Below, one piece after another: positions 33,322-42,610 of a stretch of 64,000 nucleotides of DNA. Position 1 is the stretch's first letter; each line of letters begins with the position of its first letter. The position numbers and the translations under genes are program-made. The notes beneath the pieces were generated by a model, which had not been told where the DNA came from, did no database searches, and saw only the letters and a list, made by a program, of their open reading frames with translations. The stretch is from Cytophagales bacterium (GTDB lineage Bacteria; Bacteroidota; Bacteroidia; Cytophagales; Thermoflexibacteraceae): NCBI GenBank assembly GCA_947457925.1, contig CANGYA010000001.1, positions 1 to 64,000 on the forward strand. The letters run 5' to 3'.

Positions 33322-34758
33322 ATGCAAGTTGTATCAGAAGTAAGAGAACCCTTAATTACGGGTGGTAAGACTATCAAGGATATCACTGACGATATTAGCA
33401 AGAGAGTAGAGGAGTCTCCAACGCCAAGTTGGATGATATGTTTTGCTTTCTCTGTATTAATGTTAATTGCAGGTGGTATTTTCTTGGGAGATTTGTTTTG
33501 GACAGGCATTGGTCGTTGGGGCTTAAACAAGTCTGTGGAGTGGGCATGGGACATTACCAACTTCGTTTGGTGGGTAGGTATTGGTCACGCAGGTACGTTG
33601 ATTTCTGCCGTATTGTTGTTGTTCCGTCAAAAATGGCGTACATCTATTAACCGTGCAGCAGAGGCGATGACTATTTTTGCCGTATTTTGTGCGGGTAGCT
33701 TTATCTTAATGCACGTTGGTCGTACTTGGTTGGCTTATTGGTGTTTACCTTTGCCAAATACTTATGGTTCTTTGTGGGTAAACTTTAACTCACCGTTGGT
33801 ATGGGACGTATTTGCAATTAGTACCTATTTATCTGTATCTTTGGTATTCTGGTATGTAGGTCTTATTCCAGATTTTGGTACAATTAGAGATAGAGCTGTA
33901 ACTCCTTGGAGCAGATTAATTTATGGTATGTTGAGTTTTGGTTGGGACGGTGCTGCAAAAACATGGATGCACTATGAAGCTGTTTCATTAATTTTGGCAG
34001 GTATGTCCACTCCTCTCGTATTGTCAGTACACACTATCGTAAGTTTTGACTTTGCGACATCTGTGATACCCGGTTGGCACACTACTATCTTCCCGCCCTA
34101 TTTCGTTGCTGGTGCTATCTTCTCGGGCTTTGCGATGGTATTGACTCTGATGCTAGTAGTGCGTAAAGTGTATAAATTAGAAGACTATATCACAATGGAA
34201 CACATCGAGATGATGAACATTATCATTATCGTAACAGGTTCTATCGTTGGTATTGCTTATACAACAGAGTTTTTCGTAGCATGGTATTCGGGTGTTGAAT
34301 ATGAACAATATGCGTTTATCAACAGAGCTACGGGACCTTATGCTTGGGCTTATTGGTCTATGATGACTTGTAACGTATTTTCTCCACAATTATTCTGGAT
34401 AAAGAAAATCCGTACTAGTATCATGTGGACATTCGTTTTGTCTATTGTTGTAAATATTGGAATGTGGTTCGAGAGATTTGTAATTATCGTAACCTCATTG
34501 CATAGAGATTATTTGCCGTCAAGTTGGGTATATTTCTCTCCAACTCTATGGGATGTTATGTGTTATGTATTTAGCTTTGGGCTATTCTTCACTTGTTTCT
34601 TCTTGTTTGCAAAATACTTCCCTGTTATCAACATGGCAGAAGTGAAGTCTGTTTGGAAAGAATCTAATCCAAGAGTGTACCGTGCAAGAAGAACAGTATC
34701 TGATGAAGAAATTCCTGCGTCAGACAAGATAGCTATTCAAAAAGAATTAGTACATTAA
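33322..34758 (+). CDS. actC: ACIII quinol-oxidising membrane subunit ActC (NrfD/PsrC family)
   Basis: A 478-residue membrane protein with about ten helices, of the NrfD/PolyferredoxinD family, where menaquinol is oxidised next to the ActB clusters. Recognisable conserved parts are WWVGIGHAGTLISAVL near residue 88, NRAAEAMT, and GTIRDRAVTPWSR between helices, with HYEAVSLILAGMSTPLVLSVH containing His residues expected near the quinone site. Length and position, between actB and actD, are standard. Confidence 0.95.
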   Translation: MQVVSEVREPLITGGKTIKDITDDISKRVEESPTPSWMICFAFSVLMLIAGGIFLGDLFWTGIGRWGLNKSVEWAWDITNFVWWVGIGHAGTLISAVLLLFRQKWRTSINRAAEAMTIFAVFCAGSFILMHVGRTWLAYWCLPLPNTYGSLWVNFNSPLVWDVFAISTYLSVSLVFWYVGLIPDFGTIRDRAVTPWSRLIYGMLSFGWDGAAKTWMHYEAVSLILAGMSTPLVLSVHTIVSFDFATSVIPGWHTTIFPPYFVAGAIFSGFAMVLTLMLVVRKVYKLEDYITMEHIEMMNIIIIVTGSIVGIAYTTEFFVAWYSGVEYEQYAFINRATGPYAWAYWSMMTCNVFSPQLFWIKKIRTSIMWTFVLSIVVNIGMWFERFVIIVTSLHRDYLPSSWVYFSPTLWDVMCYVFSFGLFFTCFFLFAKYFPVINMAEVKSVWKESNPRVYRARRTVSDEEIPASDKIAIQKELVH

Positions 34759-34771
34759 TCTGTAAAAGATG

Positions 34772-34806
34772 CTCAAACCTATAAGGTATTTACTTATAGG
34801 TTTGAG
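34772..34806 (+). promoter_or_regulatory. Intercistronic hairpin actC-actD
   Basis: CTCAAACCTATAAG pairs perfectly with CTTATAGGTTTGAG over 14 bp around a 7-base loop, 13 bases after actC. Followed by ATAACTTCTTTTTATATTTT, so partial termination is possible. Confidence 0.6.
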
Positions 34807-34866
34807 ATAACTTCTTTTTATATTTTCTCATAGACAAAATATAGTTTTGTAAAGAAATTAATCAAG

Positions 34867-35478
34867 ATGGAAAAAAATAAACACTTTTTAGTAGGCATAT
34901 TTGAAGACCAAGATGAGTTGATGCACGCCGTTGAGCATATTCGCCATGAGGGTGTAAAAATTCATGAGGTTTATACGCCTTATCCTATTCACGGCTTAGA
35001 ACACGCCTTAGGATATAAAAGGTCATATATGCCAAGAGCTGCGTTTTTGTTTGGTTTAACAGGCGGCTCTTTGGCTTTGACTTTGGAAACATGGACAATG
35101 GCTTTTAATTGGCCTATGATTATTGGTGGTAAATCTCATTGGGCATTTCCTGACTTTGTACCTGTTACTTTTGAAGGCACTGTTTTAATTGCTGCCTTTG
35201 GTATGGTAGGTACATTCTTGGTAGAGTCTGCGTTACACCCTTTAAAAGCACCTCGTTTATTTGACCGCAGAGCTACTGACGACAAACTCGTAATGGCTAT
35301 TGATTTGGGTAATAATTCTTTGAATGAAGACCAAATTAAGGCGGTATTGAAAGATGCACACGCAAAAGAAGTGTACCGCAAAGATTTTACAGACGAAGAC
35401 AACAAAGAGTCTTTTGTAAAATATTTAGTAGATTTATTCACTAAAGGCGTAACAAGCTCAAGCCGTAAATTGGGATAA
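34867..35478 (+). CDS. actD: ACIII subunit ActD (DUF3341)
   Basis: A 203-residue DUF3341 protein: a cytoplasmic ferredoxin-like front (LVGIFEDQDELMHAVEHIR), the conserved VYTPYPIHGLEHALGY, two membrane helices (about 57-75 and 97-118) flanking GGKSHWAFPDFVPVTFE, and a soluble charged tail. ActD is a peripheral membrane subunit of alternative complex III with a structural role. Lies between actC and actE as usual. Confidence 0.94.
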   Translation: MEKNKHFLVGIFEDQDELMHAVEHIRHEGVKIHEVYTPYPIHGLEHALGYKRSYMPRAAFLFGLTGGSLALTLETWTMAFNWPMIIGGKSHWAFPDFVPVTFEGTVLIAAFGMVGTFLVESALHPLKAPRLFDRRATDDKLVMAIDLGNNSLNEDQIKAVLKDAHAKEVYRKDFTDEDNKESFVKYLVDLFTKGVTSSSRKLG

Positions 35479-35537
35479 TCTCAATCAACAGTGCATTATT
35501 GAGTATTATTTTCTAACAAGTCAAAATCTTCACGAAT

Positions 35538-36188
35538 ATGTTGAAATTAACTAAAAATATATTCTTTGCTGTTGGGTTAGGTGTTGCGTTAGTAGGTTGT
35601 CAGGCAGGAGGTGAAAGTGCGGGTACAGAGTTTGCCCCGCAAATGTACACTTCTGTTTCGTATGAACCTTTGACGCAAGTAACAAACCCTAATGCAAGTG
35701 ATTATAACTCAAACCCTTACAATAACTACGGTGGTAAAAAAGCAATGAATATGCGTCTGCCCGTAGAAGGAACAGTAAAACGTCAAAACTTTAGAGGAGC
35801 AAACGGAGGTAATCCTTTCGTTACAGACACTACAAAGTTGTTGATTTATGATTTGCACAAAGACAGTATTGCTTTGGCAGGTCGTATTTTGAAAAACCCA
35901 TTACCATTGAATGACGCAGTAGTGGAAGAAGGTAAGCATCTTTACACAAACTTCTGTTCACCTTGTCATGGTGAAGGCGGTAAGGGAGATGGCAAAGTAG
36001 GTGCTATGTATAAAGGTGTTGCCAATTTAGTTGGTGGTGCTGTGCTTAACGCATCAGAAGGGCATATCTTCCACGTTATTACACATGGAAGAAATCGTAT
36101 GTGGTCGCATAAAAGCCAAATTAATCCAGAAGAAAGATGGAAAATTGTGCATTATGTGAAAAACAGCTTACAAAAAGGCTCTAATTAG
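35538..36188 (+). CDS. actE: ACIII monohaem cytochrome c lipoprotein ActE
   Basis: A 216-residue lipoprotein (lipobox ALVGC, Cys at about 21) with one haem site CSPCHGEGGKGDGKVG near residues 141-156 and a distal methionine candidate in RNRMWSHKSQI. It passes electrons from ActA towards the oxidase. The start is fixed by the signal peptide. It follows actD by 59 bases and precedes actF by 46. Confidence 0.94.
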   Translation: MLKLTKNIFFAVGLGVALVGCQAGGESAGTEFAPQMYTSVSYEPLTQVTNPNASDYNSNPYNNYGGKKAMNMRLPVEGTVKRQNFRGANGGNPFVTDTTKLLIYDLHKDSIALAGRILKNPLPLNDAVVEEGKHLYTNFCSPCHGEGGKGDGKVGAMYKGVANLVGGAVLNASEGHIFHVITHGRNRMWSHKSQINPEERWKIVHYVKNSLQKGSN

Positions 36189-36234
36189 TGGTATATCACC
36201 CTAATTTTCATTTATTCTTAATGATTTAACTACT

Positions 36235-37542
36235 ATGGCAGCACATTCAGAGGTTCATTATAACTTAGATGAAAGATACGTTTTTTCTGATAAAGCAAAG
36301 AAAAACATCTTTATAGTTTTGATACTTGGTATCGTATTTTTCGCAATTGGTGTGGCTACACTTGCCCTTGGTGGCGGTGGTGGCGAGCATCACGCATTAG
36401 CTTTTGGCGACCCTAATGCTTCTGTTTCAGCAGAAGGACATCATGGAGTTTCTTGGCTTACTCGTTTAAAAGCAGATTTGTGGATAAACAATGTATTCTT
36501 TTTAGGAATTACTGTAATAGGTGTGTTTTTTACTTCTATCCAATATGCAGCTCATGCAGGTTGGTCAGCAGCATTAAAACGAGTTCCAGAAGCATTTGGT
36601 TCATTTTTACCAATTATGTTGGTATTAATGTTAGCTGTATTTGTATGGGCAGGTCATGACCTTTACCACTGGACACACGAATCTTTGTATGACCCTAACC
36701 ACGCAGACTATGATGAGGTAATGGTGGGTAAAAGACCTTTCTTAAATACTACATTCTTCTTAGCCACGTTAGTAATTTTTATCGGTGGCTGGTATGCTTT
36801 CTGGCTTTTTATTCGTAAAAACTCATTAGCAGAAGATATAGAAGGAGGTACGCATCGTTTCTGGAAAATCAAGACATTGGCTACACTATTCATTATTTTC
36901 TTAGCTATCACATCTTCTATTGGTGCTTGGATGTGGGTAATGTCCATTGACTCACACTGGTTTTCTACTATGTTTGGCTGGTATATGTTCGCAAGTTGGC
37001 ACGTATCTGGTTTAGCTACTATTACTTTAACTGTACTCTATTTGAAAGGAGATGGTTATTTGAAAATGGTAAATGAAAACCACTTACACGACTTAGGTAA
37101 ATTTGTATTTGCTTTCAGTATTTTCTGGACGTATGTTTGGTTTGCTCAATTCTTGTTGATTTACTATGCAAACATTCCAGAGGAAACTTACTACTACATA
37201 GAAAGATTTACAAGTGCTACTTATTTCCCTACATTTATTATGAATGTTCTCTTGAATTTTATTCTTCCTTTCTTTGGTTTGATGACAAGAGATGCAAAAC
37301 GTAAAGAAATTATTTTGAAAGTGGTTTGTTTTGGTGTGTTGATTGGACATTGGATAGACTTTTTCTTAATGATTACACCGGGTGTGGTGAAAGAACAAGG
37401 TGGCTTTGGTTTCATGGAATTAGGTTTAATTATGATTTATGTGGCAGCTTTTGCTTTTGTTATTGCAAATGCTTTGTCAAAAGCTCCATTGGTTGCTAAA
37501 AATCACCCAATGTTGAAAGAAAGTTTGAACCACCATATTTAA
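36235..37542 (+). CDS. actF: ACIII membrane subunit ActF
   Basis: A 435-residue membrane protein of about ten helices, structurally related to ActC but without a quinone site in characterised complexes. Conserved features are the GVSWLTRLKADLWINNVFFLGIT front (residues about 66-88), WMWVMSIDSHWFSTMFGWYMFAS in the middle (short form SIDSHWFSTMFGWY), and YFPTFIMNVLLNFILPF. Two perfect hairpins lie between its stop codon and coxB. Confidence 0.94.
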   Translation: MAAHSEVHYNLDERYVFSDKAKKNIFIVLILGIVFFAIGVATLALGGGGGEHHALAFGDPNASVSAEGHHGVSWLTRLKADLWINNVFFLGITVIGVFFTSIQYAAHAGWSAALKRVPEAFGSFLPIMLVLMLAVFVWAGHDLYHWTHESLYDPNHADYDEVMVGKRPFLNTTFFLATLVIFIGGWYAFWLFIRKNSLAEDIEGGTHRFWKIKTLATLFIIFLAITSSIGAWMWVMSIDSHWFSTMFGWYMFASWHVSGLATITLTVLYLKGDGYLKMVNENHLHDLGKFVFAFSIFWTYVWFAQFLLIYYANIPEETYYYIERFTSATYFPTFIMNVLLNFILPFFGLMTRDAKRKEIILKVVCFGVLIGHWIDFFLMITPGVVKEQGGFGFMELGLIMIYVAAFAFVIANALSKAPLVAKNHPMLKESLNHHI

Positions 37543-37550
37543 ACGATACG

Positions 37551-37586
37551 CATACATCTTACAAACGATGCTTTGTAAGATGTATG
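37551..37586 (+). promoter_or_regulatory. Intercistronic hairpin 1, actF-coxB
   Basis: CATACATCTTACAAA pairs perfectly with TTTGTAAGATGTATG over 15 bp around six bases, eight bases after the actF stop. Confidence 0.65.
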
Positions 37587-37600
37587 AACTTTATTAATAA

Positions 37601-37628
37601 AAAACTTTCAAAATTTTTTGAAAGTTTT
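37601..37628 (+). promoter_or_regulatory. Intercistronic hairpin 2, actF-coxB
   Basis: AAAACTTTCAAAA pairs perfectly with TTTTGAAAGTTTT around TT. Only AAAC follows, so it is not a classical terminator; with the neighbouring hairpin it may lower or protect the coxBA part of the message. Confidence 0.5.
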
Positions 37629-37677
37629 AAACACTCAATTCTAACAAGTTGTATATTAGCTAAAAATATTCAATAAT

Positions 37678-38733
37678 ATGAATTCTTTACTTCTGATTAC
37701 GGGTGGCATTCTGTTTATCATCGCATTGGCTTTGGTTTACAGAATCATGTTATTGGTACAAGTAGCAAAGGGGCAAGCAGGAAAAACTAATCGTGTGGGT
37801 AACAGCAATGCGATAAATGGTTTCCTATTTATTGCTTTCTTTGTGGTTGGTTTCGGTTTAATCTTCTGGTATTCTGGGCGTGCAGCAGAAAACTTTTTGC
37901 CAGAGGCAGCATCTGCACATGGGGCAATAACAGACAAGTTGTTTTGGATTACAACAGCCGTAGTATTTGCTGTATTTTTCTTAACTCACGTTATCTTATT
38001 TTTTGCTCCTTTCAAATACAGATACAGCGAAGACCGCAAGGCTTTTTGGTATCCTCACAACAATAAATTGGAGGTTATTTGGACTGTTATTCCTGCGATT
38101 GTCTTGACTATCTTAATTGTTTCTGGTTGGAAAGTTTGGTCTGATGTAATGACTACAGCTCCAAAAGACAGAGTTGAAGTAGAAATTATGGGCAAACAAT
38201 TTAACTGGCAAGTAAGATATGCTGGTAAAGACAAGGTAATTGGCAAGTATGACTTCCGTAAGATTGATGCTACTAACTCTTTCGGTATGGATTTCGTGAA
38301 TGACAAGGCAAATATGGACGACTTCACGCCTAATGAAATTCACATTCCAAAAGGTCAAAACGTATTGTTAAAAATACGTGCAAGAGATGTGTTACACAGT
38401 GTATTTTTACCTCATTTCAGAGTAAAAATGGACGCAGTACCTGGTATGCCTACATCTTTTTGGTTTGTTCCAACGATTTCTACTGCCGAAATGAGAGCAA
38501 AATTAGCTGCTGAAGGTAAGCCTAATGCAGAGAAGTTTGACTACGAGTTAGCTTGTACCGAAATTTGTGGACAAGGACACTTTGCTATGCGTCTGAAAGT
38601 AATTGTTGATGAACCTGCCGAGTATGAAAGATGGGTAGCTTCTCAAAAGTCTTTCTATGACCTTAACAAAGAGTATGTAGATAAGGTAGTGGCAGATGCA
38701 GCTCAAAAAGAAAAAACAGTAGCTTCTAATTAA
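37678..38733 (+). CDS. coxB: Cytochrome c oxidase subunit II
   Basis: Carries the CuA centre that accepts electrons from cytochrome c and passes them to subunit I. Three hydrophobic segments precede a cupredoxin domain. All CuA ligands are present: a histidine in RDVLHSVFLPHF, then Cys293, Glu295, Cys297, His301 and Met304 in CTEICGQGHFAM. No C-terminal cytochrome c domain is present, so this is aa3-like rather than caa3. It is 351 residues long and sits directly after the ACIII genes, consistent with an ACIII-aa3 supercomplex. Confidence 0.96.
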   Translation: MNSLLLITGGILFIIALALVYRIMLLVQVAKGQAGKTNRVGNSNAINGFLFIAFFVVGFGLIFWYSGRAAENFLPEAASAHGAITDKLFWITTAVVFAVFFLTHVILFFAPFKYRYSEDRKAFWYPHNNKLEVIWTVIPAIVLTILIVSGWKVWSDVMTTAPKDRVEVEIMGKQFNWQVRYAGKDKVIGKYDFRKIDATNSFGMDFVNDKANMDDFTPNEIHIPKGQNVLLKIRARDVLHSVFLPHFRVKMDAVPGMPTSFWFVPTISTAEMRAKLAAEGKPNAEKFDYELACTEICGQGHFAMRLKVIVDEPAEYERWVASQKSFYDLNKEYVDKVVADAAQKEKTVASN

Positions 38734-38781
38734 TCTAAGTCTTTTGGCTTTAAAAATCTAAAAACACAAATATAAACTATC

Positions 38782-40635
38782 ATGGCGACAACTGCACACG
38801 ACATTCATGCTCATACGCATGACGCACATGGACATGATGAACACCATGAACATCATGACACATTTCTGACAAAGTATGTCTTTACACAAGACCACAAAAT
38901 GATTGCTAAGCAATTCTTGGTAACAGGTTTATTGTGGGCTTTCATTGGTGGAGCTATGTCAGGCTTGTTCCGTTTGCAATTAGGTTTTCCTGAAGCTGAT
39001 TTAACATGGCTAAAACCATTGTTAGGCGGTTGGATAACCGAAAAAGGCAAAATTGACCAAGAATTTTATCTGGCATTAGTAACAATGCACGGTACAATCA
39101 TGGTATTCTTCGTACTAACGGCTGGTTTGAGTGGTACTTTTAGTAACTTCTTGATACCATTACAAATTGGCGCAAGAGATATGGCTTCTGGTTTCTTGAA
39201 TATGCTCTCTTATTGGTTTTTCTTCATTTCAAGTATGTTGATGTTTACTTCTATTTTTATATCAACAGGGCCTGCAAGTGGAGGTTGGGTTATTTACCCA
39301 CCATTGAGTGCATTACCGCAAGCTATGTCTGGTTCTGGTTTAGGTATGACATTATGGTTATGTAGTATGGCTATCTTTATTGTTTCATCTTTATTAGGTA
39401 GTATCAACTACATTACTACAGTTATCAACTTACGTACAGTAGGTATGTCATTCACAAAGTTGCCTTTGACAATTTGGGCATTTTTCATTACAGCTATCAT
39501 TGGTGTATTATCTTTTCCTGTATTGTTTTCGGCAGCATTGTTATTGATTTTTGACCGTCATTTTGGTACAAGTTTCTATTTGTCTGAAATTTATATTGGT
39601 GGCGAGGCTTTATCAAATGTAGGTGGTAGCCCTATTTTGTTCCAGCACTTGTTCTGGTTCTTAGGACACCCAGAAGTATATATCGTATTGTTACCAGCTT
39701 TAGGTATTACTTCTGAAATTATTGCTACTAACTCTCGTAAACCTATCTTTGGTTACAAAGCCATGATTGGTTCTATGTTAGGTATTGCTTTCTTGTCATT
39801 TATCGTATGGGCGCACCACATGTATATGTCAGGTATGAATCCGTTTTTAGGTTCAATTTTCATGTTCTTGACATTGATTATTGCTGTACCATCAGCTGTA
39901 AAAGCATTTAACTACATTACTACATTGTGGAGAGGTAATATTGTATTCACCCCTGCTATGTTGTTCTCTATTGGTTTGGTGTCTTTATTCATCTCTGGTG
40001 GTGTAACGGGTATTCACTTGGGCAATGCAGCCTTAGATATTCAATTACATGATACTTATTTTGTTGTGGCGCACTTCCACTTGGTAATGGGTGCTGCTTC
40101 ATTCTTTGGCATGATGGCAGGTGTTTATCATTGGTTTCCAAAAATGTATGGTAGAATGTTAGATGAGAAAATGGGTTATATTCACTTCTGGTTTACTTTT
40201 GTTGGTGTGTATATGGTATTCTTCCCAATGCACTACATTGGTATTGCAGGTTTCCCAAGACGTTATTATTCTTGGACAAATTTCGATGCCTTCAACAGTT
40301 TTGCAGATTTGAATATGTTTATTAGTATTGCTGCTTTGATAGCATTAGCTGCTCAGTTAATTTTCGCATTCAACTTCTTCTATTCTATGTTCAGAGGTCG
40401 TTTAGCTCCTCTTAACCCATGGAACTCAAATACGTTGGAATGGACTACACCTCGTTTCCCCGGTCATGGTAACTGGGAAGGTGCTATTCCTTATGTATAT
40501 CGTTGGGCTTATGATTATTCTAAGCCGGGTGCAAAAGAGGACTTTATTCCTCAAACTGTACCTCTTGCTCAAACGCCTGAGTCAAACAATGAACATGATA
40601 AACATGATTTAGAGTTTGAAAAAGAACTAGTATAA
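38782..40635 (+). CDS. coxA: Cytochrome c oxidase subunit I
   Basis: Haem-copper oxygen-reducing subunit, 617 residues with 12 or more helices. Copper-B and haem ligands are visible: VTMHGTIMVF (low-spin haem), WFLGHPEVYIVLLP with the cross-linked His-Tyr pair, VWAHHMYMSG, and HDTYFVVAHFHLVMG. The first 28 residues are strikingly His-rich (HDIHAHTHDAHGHDEHHEHH), an unusual potential metal-binding tail. Subunit III and assembly genes are not in the window, and a strong terminator closes the operon right after coxA. Confidence 0.96.
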   Translation: MATTAHDIHAHTHDAHGHDEHHEHHDTFLTKYVFTQDHKMIAKQFLVTGLLWAFIGGAMSGLFRLQLGFPEADLTWLKPLLGGWITEKGKIDQEFYLALVTMHGTIMVFFVLTAGLSGTFSNFLIPLQIGARDMASGFLNMLSYWFFFISSMLMFTSIFISTGPASGGWVIYPPLSALPQAMSGSGLGMTLWLCSMAIFIVSSLLGSINYITTVINLRTVGMSFTKLPLTIWAFFITAIIGVLSFPVLFSAALLLIFDRHFGTSFYLSEIYIGGEALSNVGGSPILFQHLFWFLGHPEVYIVLLPALGITSEIIATNSRKPIFGYKAMIGSMLGIAFLSFIVWAHHMYMSGMNPFLGSIFMFLTLIIAVPSAVKAFNYITTLWRGNIVFTPAMLFSIGLVSLFISGGVTGIHLGNAALDIQLHDTYFVVAHFHLVMGAASFFGMMAGVYHWFPKMYGRMLDEKMGYIHFWFTFVGVYMVFFPMHYIGIAGFPRRYYSWTNFDAFNSFADLNMFISIAALIALAAQLIFAFNFFYSMFRGRLAPLNPWNSNTLEWTTPRFPGHGNWEGAIPYVYRWAYDYSKPGAKEDFIPQTVPLAQTPESNNEHDKHDLEFEKELV

Positions 40636-40640
40636 ATAAC

Positions 40641-40670
40641 AAAAAAGGAAGTCAAATGACTTCCTTTTTT
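40641..40670. terminator. Bidirectional terminator after coxA
   Basis: AAAAAAGGAAGTCA pairs with TGACTTCCTTTTTT around AA, five bases after the coxA stop and three before the end of the convergent Rof-like gene. A-run and T-run flank it, so it serves both strands. Confidence 0.93.
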
Positions 40671-40672
40671 GT

Positions 40673-40945
40673 TTACCCACAAGAGTTCTTAAAATAATCT
40701 TCATAGTTGGGGTTAATAGTTTGCTGTATCTTTGTAATACGGTCTAATCTTATTTTATCCCCATTAGCTAATAATACATATTCTTCTTTCCCTGCCGTAG
40801 TAATGAAGTCTTTTATGATACTGCTACTACTTAAAAGTTCATTCAATTCAGATAGGTATAAAATTTTTACACAAGTACCTTTGGTAGCGTAGTCTTGTAA
40901 AATATCATAGAAATTACAACTAATAGGTCTATAATGATTATTCAT
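40673..40945 (-). CDS. Rof-like (Rho-binding antiterminator) protein
   Basis: A 90-residue protein. HYRPISCNFYDILQDYATKG at the start and EYVLLANGDKIRLDRITKIQ near residues 55-75 line up with E. coli Rof/YaeO (YQPINCDDYDNLELAC and the EYLVVEAAGETRELRLDKIT stretch). Rof binds Rho and blocks its contact with RNA. The alignment is from memory and the middle is variable, so the family call is likely but Rho inhibition here is inferred. It is alone and ends against the coxA terminator. Confidence 0.72.
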   Translation of the reverse strand: MNNHYRPISCNFYDILQDYATKGTCVKILYLSELNELLSSSSIIKDFITTAGKEEYVLLANGDKIRLDRITKIQQTINPNYEDYFKNSCG

Positions 40946-41039
40946 ATTGTCAAATTGTTTAGAATGTATGATTAAACATATTGACTTTTACGTAAAATAA
41001 CTATTATAGTTGAGTTGATACCTTTATCACTAATTTGTT

Positions 41040-42014
41040 ATGCAACCTCTTGTTTCTATTATCTGTTTGTGTTACAATCATGATGCCTATGTCAAAATTG
41101 CATTAGAGTCGGTAAAGGCACAGACATATAGACATATAGAACTTATTATTGTAGATGACGGAAGTACAGACAATAGTGTAGATGTTATTCAAACATGGTT
41201 ATTAGAATATCAAAGACAAAATAGTAATAGATTTACTACAATGCCTTTATTTATTCACTTGCCCCAAAATATAGGTAATTGTAAAGCCTTTAATCAGGCA
41301 TTACAATATGCCAAAGGTAAATATATCATTGATTTGGCTGCTGATGATGTTTTACTACCTGAAAGAGTAGCTGCACAAGTAACATTTTTTGAAAAACAAT
41401 CTGAAAAAGTAGGCGTAATTTATGCCAATGCAGCTTTTATAGATGAAAACGGCAAAGAATTAGGCTATTATACACCCCCCAATATTGTACTACCACAAGG
41501 CAATATTTACGAAGCTATTGTAGCTCGTACTTTTATTTGCACGCCTACTATGATGATGCGAAAATCTGTCTTGAATTTTTTAGATGGTTATGATGAAAAT
41601 TTGAGCTATGAAGATTATGATTTTTGGGTAAGGTCTGCCCGCCACTACGAATATGCCTACCAAAATATTGTGCATACACATAAAAGAGTTTTAAAAACTT
41701 CTTGGGGTACAAAATTTTATGCCACACAAAACAACCCACATCTGGCAAGTAGTTTATTGATTTTTGCCAAAATCCGCCAAATGAACCGAAATAGTGCTGA
41801 AGATGCAGCCTTAGCTCAACGGATTCGATATCATTTACGCTTATGTTGTTATACCCACCATTTTCATTTAGTCGCAGCACACGCCCAACTATTGTCCGAG
41901 TTAGGGTGTTTGACTTGGAAAGATAGTTTTTGGGTAGTTGGTGCAAAATTACAACTGCCTTTTAATAACCTATACCGTTGGTATTTTCTATGGAAGCATA
42001 GGTGGGCAAAGTGA
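41040..42014 (+). CDS. Family 2 glycosyltransferase
   Basis: A 324-residue GT-A fold enzyme expected to move a sugar from a nucleotide donor to a surface glycan. It has the opening VSIICLCYNHDAYVKIAL, the first nucleotide-binding acid pair VDDGSTD, the second metal-binding AADDVLLPE (in place of DxD) and the later DYDFWVR with the likely catalytic acid. No membrane helix. It has no glycan-gene neighbours, which is unusual; donor and acceptor are unknown. Confidence 0.88.
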   Translation: MQPLVSIICLCYNHDAYVKIALESVKAQTYRHIELIIVDDGSTDNSVDVIQTWLLEYQRQNSNRFTTMPLFIHLPQNIGNCKAFNQALQYAKGKYIIDLAADDVLLPERVAAQVTFFEKQSEKVGVIYANAAFIDENGKELGYYTPPNIVLPQGNIYEAIVARTFICTPTMMMRKSVLNFLDGYDENLSYEDYDFWVRSARHYEYAYQNIVHTHKRVLKTSWGTKFYATQNNPHLASSLLIFAKIRQMNRNSAEDAALAQRIRYHLRLCCYTHHFHLVAAHAQLLSELGCLTWKDSFWVVGAKLQLPFNNLYRWYFLWKHRWAK

Positions 42015-42226
42015 AACGTAAAGCCCAACTTTAATCAAAAATGCAGTTGTTTTCTGTCATTTTGTCAGCTATTTGTGTCATTGTATTGCCATTTTACTGT
42101 CAAAAACGGGGGTGTTACTGCCAAATAAGTGCTTGGCATACAAAATGATACTTGTTACACGAAACCGTAGAGGTTTTAACATTTAACTGTTTAATTTCAT
42201 TCATAAACCATAAATCCAATACAACA

Positions 42227-42505
42227 ATGGCAAACATCAATATTAAACCATTGGCAGACAGAGTAGTCGTAGAACCTGCAGCAGCAGAAGAAAAAACAGC
42301 AAGTGGCTTGTTCATTCCCGACACTGCGAAAGAAAAACCACAGAGAGGTAAAATTGTAGCAATAGGTGCTGGCAAAAAAGACGAGCCTTTGACTGTAAAA
42401 GTTAATGATACTGTATTGTATGGCAAATATGCTGGTACAGAAATCACAGTTGATGGCAAAGAGTATTTGATTATGCGTGAATCAGATATTTTTGCAATTA
42501 TCTAA
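42227..42505 (+). CDS. groES: Co-chaperonin GroES
   Basis: The 92-residue lid of the GroEL chaperonin. From ATG 42227 it reads [18 protein letters not shown], then the mobile loop [18 protein letters not shown] and [23 protein letters not shown], all standard. A longer frame from 42152 has 25 unrelated residues in front. groEL follows after about 100 bases. No CIRCE-type inverted repeat is seen upstream, so HrcA control is not supported. Confidence 0.97.
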   Translation: MANINIKPLADRVVVEPAAAEEKTASGLFIPDTAKEKPQRGKIVAIGAGKKDEPLTVKVNDTVLYGKYAGTEITVDGKEYLIMRESDIFAII

Positions 42506-42510
42506 ACTCC

Positions 42511-42537
42511 TGTAGCATAGTTCAGTCTGTGCCTTTT
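42511..42537. repeat. Partial repeat, ACTTTAGTC family
   Basis: TGTAGCATAG followed by TTCAGTCTGTGCCTTTT, a two-base-deleted copy of 6100-6128, in the gap between groES and groEL. Only one arm is present. Confidence 0.55.
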
Positions 42538-42610
42538 CTAAACAAAACACACCCTAACGGGTAGGTTACAATCTCAAAATTTTCTAATTAATAATTTTCT
42601 AATTAAAAAT

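Noticed and set aside
42015-42226. CIRCE operator before groES
   Set aside because: No GCACTC-N9-GAGTGC inverted repeat, even degenerate, was found.
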